A DNA stretch of 40,108 nt from Treponema sp. (GTDB lineage Bacteria; Spirochaetota; Spirochaetia; Treponematales; Breznakiellaceae). Location of the stretch: the NCBI GenBank assembly GCA_031265845.1, contig JAISCC010000092.1, forward strand, positions 1 to 40,108. Reading direction: 5' to 3'. Under the pieces are notes generated by a model that was given only the letters and a program-made list of their open reading frames with translations, was not told the origin of the DNA and searched no databases. Of the stretch, positions 35,810 through 40,108 are shown piece after piece. The position numbers were made by a program, and so were the translations under genes. Position 1 is the first letter of the stretch; each line of letters opens with the position of its first letter.

Positions 35810-36281
35810 GGCTGTGCGGACGTATTTAGCCCGCTGGAACCGCGACAAAGACATTATCGAAAATCCCATTTCCACGGCGACAGTGTCCGAAGCCGCCGCC
35901 GTACTGGGCGTGATTCCGGCGCGTATCGCAAAAAGCATATCGCTCAAAAACGGCGATGAAAAAGCCATGCTTATTGTCGCCGCCGGAGATATGAAGCTCG
36001 ACAACCGCAAATACAAAGAGCGTTTTGGTTTTAAGGCGAGAATGTTGTCGCCCGATGAAGCCTTGAATATGACCGGACATGCGGTTGGCGGTGTCTGCCC
36101 GTTTGCGCTTCCCGATACGGTTGAAGTCTATCTTGACGTATCGCTCAAGCGGTTTGAGACGATATTTCCCGCCTGCGGCAGCAACAATTCTGAAATTGAA
36201 GTAACGCCCGGCGAGCTTAACGAGTACAGTCAGAATAACGGCTGGGTTGATGTGTGCAAAACGATTGAAGAGCGACAATGA
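35799..36281 (+). CDS. YbaK/aminoacyl-tRNA-deacylase domain protein
   Basis: This is a 160-residue single-domain protein of the YbaK/ProX/EbsC group, which removes mischarged amino acids from tRNA. Family features are AAAVLGVIPARIAKSISLKN, MLIVAAGDMKLDNRKYKERF and TGHAVGGVCPFALPD, the last being the conserved G..GGVCPFA loop. KLDN supplies the conserved Lys near the active site. The start at 35799 overlaps the META gene end and matches the family N-terminus. Specificity (Cys, Ala or Pro) cannot be told. No gene follows for about 370 bases on this strand. Confidence 0.88.
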   Translation: MSIEAVRTYLARWNRDKDIIENPISTATVSEAAAVLGVIPARIAKSISLKNGDEKAMLIVAAGDMKLDNRKYKERFGFKARMLSPDEALNMTGHAVGGVCPFALPDTVEVYLDVSLKRFETIFPACGSNNSEIEVTPGELNEYSQNNGWVDVCKTIEERQ

Positions 36282-36584
36282 ACCTCCGCGTCCTCAAGAG
36301 ACGTCCTTGGGGATGCGGCGATTAGTACTATCAACAAATTAAGCAATTTTGCCTGCGGATTGCGCCATGCATGGCGTTACAGATTTAGTGGCATTAGACC
36401 CTTCCACAAATTTGGATATTTTCCAAGCAGTTGTATTGTGCGCATTTTTTATCATAGCGCTACGAAAACAGGCGTATACAGAACAACCGCTCAAGTGCGC
36501 AGGCTTCAATGTGGTTGCATTGCCACTGGTTCCGCGCACATATTTCGCGCCATACTCTACGTCTGAACGCCGCGCTCCACCAGT
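36282..36584. other. Intergenic stretch with an unrecognised frame
   Basis: No family is recognised. A minus-strand frame (stop at 36339, ATG at 36539, open further upstream to about 36590) encodes about 66 residues with four scattered Cys (GCSVYACF, TPCMAQSAGK). No ribosome-binding site is evident. Overlapping plus-strand frames are equally open, so the coding strand is unclear. It may be a decayed gene. A short inverted repeat (CCTCAAGAGACG) occurs near 36291. Confidence 0.25.
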
Positions 36585-36638
36585 CCGGCGCCATCGCTAA
36601 AAATGTTTCACGTGAAACATTTTTAGCGATGGCGCCGG
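36585..36638. promoter_or_regulatory. ParB-binding parS site at the centre of a perfect 54-bp palindrome
   Basis: TGTTTCACGTGAAACA at 36604-36619 is an exact match to the parS consensus TGTTNCACGTGAAACA bound by ParB in chromosome segregation. The symmetry extends without a mismatch for 27 bases on each side of the centre (36585-36611 against 36612-36638). parS sites usually cluster near the origin, and this one lies about 34 kb from the dnaA-dnaN gap. No parA or parB is in the window. The palindrome begins 11 bases past the stop of the minus-strand phosphopantetheinyl transferase gene. Confidence 0.9.
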
Positions 36639-36648
36639 GAACAACGCC

Positions 36649-37356
36649 TTATTGACGCAAGATGCGACAAGAGAGCGTTGATTCTGAAAACCAGCAGATT
36701 TCAGGACGCGCTTCTTTTCCGGCATTTTCCGCGCAGTTCGGTGTCTTCCACATACAGCATACTATATACCGCTCTGAGGCATCGTTTCCAAGACGGTATT
36801 GGCAAAAAGCGCTGTCTTCTTGAAAGAAGGCGCAGGTGAAATCAGGCGCTTTCAGCATATCAAAGACCGACAGTCCATGTAATTTTATATAACTTTCTTT
36901 GAATGTCCAGATTTGGTAAAACCGCGTCAATCGCTCCACAGAATCCGCCGCAGAAACGAGGAATTGCCGCTCGGCGGAAGAAAAAGCGCGTTTTGCAATG
37001 CCATCCATGTTTTTGCGTTCATCCATAAACTGAATGTCGCAGCCGATGCAGGGCGTAAAATCTGACGGAGCGTAAGACGGAACGTAACCAACTGCAATCA
37101 TATTTTTGGAATGTGAAATATTGAAATCCGCATGGCGATTGGTGAAAAATGGACGGCCGCACGCTTCGGTCTCAATTTCGGAACAGAGAACATGCGAAAA
37201 ATACCGTGCGTCAATGAGGCGCAACAACCGGAGTCCTTCACTATGCTGAATATGCGTTTCTGTTTTGGAATGGGATATATAGGACAACCCGATAGACAGA
37301 GAACTGCACTGGCTACGCTGGCTGCGTCCACTCTGCCAGCAATTCTTTTTACACAT
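36649..37356 (-). CDS. 4'-phosphopantetheinyl transferase (Sfp type)
   Basis: This 235-residue enzyme moves phosphopantetheine from CoA to a carrier-protein serine. The superfamily motifs are present: HADFNISHSKNMIAVGY (the N.SH motif), CIGCDIQFMD (family GxDxE/Q, metal-binding) and WTFKESYIKLHG (family WxxKExxxK). The length fits Sfp/AcpT-like monomers. The N-terminal 30 residues are Cys/Ser-rich and may not all be translated. The ATG at 37356 overlaps the preceding PHP stop by 8 bases, indicating an operon. No synthase or acyl carrier protein is nearby to name its target. Confidence 0.85.
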   Translation of the reverse strand: MCKKNCWQSGRSQRSQCSSLSIGLSYISHSKTETHIQHSEGLRLLRLIDARYFSHVLCSEIETEACGRPFFTNRHADFNISHSKNMIAVGYVPSYAPSDFTPCIGCDIQFMDERKNMDGIAKRAFSSAERQFLVSAADSVERLTRFYQIWTFKESYIKLHGLSVFDMLKAPDFTCAFFQEDSAFCQYRLGNDASERYIVCCMWKTPNCAENAGKEARPEICWFSESTLSCRILRQ

Positions 37357-38221
37357 GCGACGCGCAATCCACCCCGTTTCGCGCCCCGCTTAAAAGAGGA
37401 ATCGCTTCCAACACTTCATCCTCGATCTTTCTGCCGCCAGTAGTCCTGCCGAGTTTTCGCCCATGACGGAATTCGCCGTGAAAATCGCTTCCCGCCGTAA
37501 TGAAAAGCCCCAGTTTGCGTCCCAATGAATCCAGCCGCTTGCAGTGTCCCGGCTTTGCCGCTGGATGCCACGCCTCAATGCCGTCAAGCCCCTCTTCCTT
37601 CAAAGACGCCAAGAGCGAAGGAAGCCGCCCCCACGCCACATACAGGGACATGGGATGCGCCAGCGCAACAATACCGCCCGCCACTTTGATAAGACGCGCC
37701 GCATCTTGAAAGGCGAGATTTTCCCTCGGCACATAGAACGGGCGTCCCTTCCCCAGATAACGGTCGAACGCCTGCTCCGCATTTTTTACGATTTTATGCT
37801 GAATAAGAATTTTCGCAAAGTGCGGTCGCCCCACCGAATGTCCGCCGGATAGTTGTACAACGTCCTCATAATCAATATGCAGGTTTAATTCCTCATTGAT
37901 GCGCCGGACAATTTCTCTGTTGCGTTTTTCCCGTGTATGCGCAAGCTCCGCGATTGATGTGGAAAAAGCCGCGTCCGGCATGTGCAATCCAAGTCCCAAA
38001 AGATGAAATTCGCCCGGTTCCCACTGTATGGCGAATTCAATGCCTGGAATAAACCGTATGCCCAACCGTTCGGCTTCGGAACGCGCCTCATCAAGACCGT
38101 TAATCGTATCATGATCCGTCAAAGCGATGGCGGACAATCCGATGGCATGCGCTTCCGCTATGAGCTGGCTTGGACTTAAACTGCCGTCTGATGCGGTTGA
38201 ATGGGTATGGAGATCGATCAT
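37349..38221 (-). CDS. PHP-domain phosphoesterase (YciV/TrpH-like)
   Basis: This 290-residue protein has the PHP metal motifs: MIDLHTHSTASDGSLSP at the start, LTDHDTINGLDEA, GIEF, then VALAHPM and a C-terminal AGSDFHGE. YciV-type members hydrolyse 3',5'-nucleoside bisphosphates or trim RNA 5' ends; that role here is inferred from sequence style. ATG 38221 opens the protein at the first metal motif; an upstream in-frame ATG at 38239 overlaps a promoter-like sequence. The phosphopantetheinyl transferase gene overlaps its 3' end. Confidence 0.87.
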   Translation of the reverse strand: MIDLHTHSTASDGSLSPSQLIAEAHAIGLSAIALTDHDTINGLDEARSEAERLGIRFIPGIEFAIQWEPGEFHLLGLGLHMPDAAFSTSIAELAHTREKRNREIVRRINEELNLHIDYEDVVQLSGGHSVGRPHFAKILIQHKIVKNAEQAFDRYLGKGRPFYVPRENLAFQDAARLIKVAGGIVALAHPMSLYVAWGRLPSLLASLKEEGLDGIEAWHPAAKPGHCKRLDSLGRKLGLFITAGSDFHGEFRHGRKLGRTTGGRKIEDEVLEAIPLLSGARNGVDCASHV

Positions 38222-38229
38222 GTGTGGGT

Positions 38230-38258
38230 AGTATACCATTCGCGCCTTAAAAACACAA
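38230..38258 (-). promoter_or_regulatory. Promoter of the PHP gene (leaderless layout)
   Basis: On the minus strand, TTGTGT (38258-38253), a 17-base spacer and TATACT (38235-38230). The ATG at 38221 begins 9 bases after the last base of the -10 box, predicting a leader of 0-3 bases. No ribosome-binding site is seen. Confidence 0.55.
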
Positions 38259-38445
38259 TGGCCGCCGTAGATTTTCCGCCGGTTCCTGTGGTTCCCTCCA
38301 AGAATCGCCGGCTTGCCAATAACAAGGGCGGCGCTGTTTCCACGGCGCGTTGATTTCTTGATTTTTTAATTATATCGGTTCTTTTTATAATTTGTGATGA
38401 GTTCGAATGTATGGTAAAACGGCATGTATAAAAAAAGAGACAAGA

Positions 38446-38890
38446 ATGAACAAAAAAGGCAAAATCTGGCTTCTGCTAGGGACTTGTGAAATCGGTTGCA
38501 AACACTGTCGGTATGCTTGGCGGCAGTGGGGAATTCCGCGCACGGCGCGGTTGCGGGGATTCCGGCCTGTGGCCGGAGCCCGAACCGACCCCGGATCCTT
38601 CCACGACCCCTCCGTCCCAGCAATATGATAATGACGAGGCCAAGACGCTAAGTTTTTCCGTCGAGGGAGTGGTGGAATATTTTTAACAATGTGCAAATTA
38701 CCAGGTCCGGTCCGAATTCGATCCAGTTGGATTGGGACGCCAAGTGGGAGCAGGTGGATTCCGAATCGAATTTCGTCCTTGTCTTCGTCGACGAAGACAA
38801 GGACGAATATCTGTTCAATGGCGCCGCCATCAATATCAGTGTCAGGGCTGACAGCAAGGTACAACCCGATGACATCGGTAACAGTTTTGA
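38446..38890 (+). pseudogene. Frameshifted small secreted/lipoprotein gene
   Basis: The reading starts MNKKGKIWLLLG, then must shift frame near 38486 to read VANTVGMLGGSGE, a Pro/Thr-rich spacer (PEPEPTPDPSTTPPS) and LSFSVEGVVEYF. It must shift again at the T5 run at 38680-38684 to read NNVQITRSGPNSIQLDWDAK and a fibronectin-like beta domain up to about 38890. Removing one T joins the last two parts smoothly. The gene then runs into the left end of an insertion sequence. Decay, slippage-based switching or sequencing error are all possible. Confidence 0.6.
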
Positions 38891-38891
38891 G
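38871..38891. repeat. Sequence resembling the insertion-sequence end, just outside the element
   Basis: GACATCGGTAACAGTTTTGA here closely resembles the outer end of the right terminal repeat read inward (ACACATCGGTAACACTTTCAG at 40088-40104). It lies directly outside the left terminal repeat at 38892-38910 and in the same orientation as it. It could be a remnant of a second element end or the site that attracted insertion. Confidence 0.45.
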
Positions 38892-40107
38892 CGGACAGAT
38901 AGGTAACACTCCAGCCATGTATCCTGTTATTGTATACTAGCATTAAAAGGGGAAATCTGTCCAGTCTTTTCGTCAAGCTCACCCATCAAAAAATCATTAA
39001 ACCATATCTCGCTCCTTACCCCGGCCGCTTCTTTTATCCCCACATAATAACCGGCAAACGGATTCCCCATGAATATCCTCCTCTGCCGCAGGTTAAAAAA
39101 TCCACGCCCTTCCACATACGCCGGGATTTCTTATACACCTCTTGGGGCGTTTCATCCCCAGCCCTTCATGCGGTCGAACTTCGTTAAACGCTTTCCGCCA
39201 CCGGTCAAACGCTTTCTGATGGTCGCTCAGATTGCCTCTGATCTTTCCCTGCAATTCTTTTTTCATGTCCCGGTGCATCCGCTCATGCCCGCCGTTCTGG
39301 TACGGGCATCCGGGGTCGTCAAGGTCTGTTTTTATCCCCAGGCTCATAAACCATACCGACAGACGGCTTAATCCCCGCAGGTTGAACACATTGCCGAACG
39401 GCGGGCCGTTGTCGGACCGTATGAAACGGGGCAGCCCGTAAGCGCGGAAAAGCGGCTCGAAAACGGCCTTTGCATGGGCTGTATCCCCTTTTTCGAGGAT
39501 TTCTATCGCCAGTATGTATTTACTGTGTTCGTCCCGTACGGTCAGCGGCAAACACTTCTCCCCCCTCGCCGTCCGCCACCACCCTTTGAAATCAACCGTC
39601 CACACATCGTTCGGCTCTTTCGCCTCCACCCGCGCCTGCAACCGGTCTTCCCCTCTTTTCCTCGTCCGTTTTTTCCTGCCGGTGTAGCCTTCTTTCTTGA
39701 ATAGCGCTTCAACGGCGCTCCGCGCCGGCGCGTGTTCGCCGGGATATTTCCCGGCATACAGGGTCAGTATTTTATACGCCCCCCAATATTTATGCTTTCC
39801 CTTGAGTTTCAGCAGCCGCTTCTTGACAGATTCGGCCACCTTATTCGCGTTGTTTTTCGGCGTGCGTGAAAGCTCGGCAAGGCCCGCCGCCCCTTGTTCC
39901 TTAAACCGCGCAAGCCGCTTGCAACCGGTCTTGGCGCTTATTCCAAACTTCCGGCAAATTTCGGTAAACGTCTCCTCCCGGTTCCAGCGTCTGAAAATAA
40001 ACTCTTTCTTTTCGTCCATTTTATCGGTCTCCTTCCAGCCCATCGCCAAATCCTCCGGTGTTTAGATTTGGCTCTGATTCTACCTGAAAGTGTTACCGAT
40101 GTGTCCG
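38892..40107 (-). mobile_element. IS481-family insertion sequence
   Basis: The left end CGGACAGATAGGTAACACT (38892-38910) and the right end, which reads CGGACACATCGGTAACACT from 40107 back to 40089, are inverted repeats matching at 17 of 19 positions. The 1216-bp element encodes one DDE transposase on the minus strand. Length, single gene and transposase type fit IS481. Target duplications cannot be judged because the window ends one base after the right end. Confidence 0.88.
38927..40043 (-). pseudogene. IS481-type transposase, frameshifted near the C-terminus
   Basis: The main frame runs from ATG 40043 (GGAGG 8 bases upstream) to 39093. It has an N-terminal helix-turn-helix (FTEICRKFGISAKTGCKRLA) and an rve catalytic domain with the DDE residues in WTVDFKGWW, RFIRSDNGPPFG and NGGHERMHRDMK. 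After GMKRPK the frame is lost. The expected C-terminal domain continues in another frame (YVEGRGFFNLRQRRIFMGN, then FAGYYVGIKEA) to 38927. Two single-base shifts within about 40 bases (39125-39165) explain this. The catalytic core is intact, so partial activity is conceivable. Confidence 0.85.
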
Positions 40108-40108
40108 G

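Noticed and set aside
38385-38918. 177-codon minus-strand frame across the broken lipoprotein gene
   Set aside because: It matches no family and is the antisense shadow of the plus-strand Pro-rich and beta-domain sequence.

Overview
The window looks like the chromosomal origin region of a spirochaete of the Treponema type. The evidence is the gene order dnaA-dnaN-recF-DUF721, the same order as at the start of the Treponema pallidum chromosome, together with many secreted lipoproteins with relaxed spirochaetal lipoboxes (FFAC, YTAC, ILSC) and LPP20-type envelope proteins. Base composition is close to even. Pectin-degradation genes, asd-lysA and dispersed palindromes suggest a free-living or gut-associated relative rather than an obligate pathogen. 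The species cannot be fixed from the sequence alone.

Layout. 1-6100: a truncated divergent gene start, an origin-like region with consensus DnaA boxes before and after dnaA, then dnaA, dnaN, recF, a DUF721 protein and a YdjM-type membrane protein. 6100-8000: a gene-poor stretch with a possible structured RNA, a possible tiny membrane protein, tRNA-Arg(CCG), a GNAT acetyltransferase, a decayed copy of the 5' end of prfA with its promoter, and palindromic repeats. 8000-18150: a pectin locus. A GH28 polygalacturonase and a beta-barrel protein lie on the minus strand. Three large lipoproteins lie on the plus strand (a PL9 pectate lyase, one of unknown function, and one with Ig-like repeats); they share a beta-sandwich-like module and end at a strong terminator. 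18300-18670: a 21-bp tandem repeat. 18800-21200: asd-lysA.

21400-27460: a run of six lipoproteins (four with LPP20-like regions, one LpoB-like, one COG3014-like), followed by a TPR protein with its own promoter. This is probably an outer-membrane or peptidoglycan-associated assembly. 27500-36300: housekeeping and envelope genes: acyl-CoA synthetase, a metal-binding protein, prfA, a DEAD-box helicase, a YbiT-like ABC-F protein, a small barrel protein, a META-domain lipoprotein and a YbaK protein. 36585-36638: a perfect 54-bp palindrome with an exact consensus ParB parS site at its centre. 36649-38221: a phosphopantetheinyl transferase and a PHP phosphoesterase. 38400-40107: a frameshifted lipoprotein gene abutting an IS481-family element whose transposase is also frameshifted. 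The element ends at the window edge.

Two themes cut across the window. First, several genes (prfA, the TPR gene, the PHP gene, probably the helicase) have a promoter whose -10 box lies only 6-9 bases before the start codon and no ribosome-binding site, which predicts leaderless mRNAs. Second, a family of intergenic palindromes shares an arm core of the form GAGCCnnTTYCAAAAC. All functional statements are inferred from reading the sequence; no searches were run.
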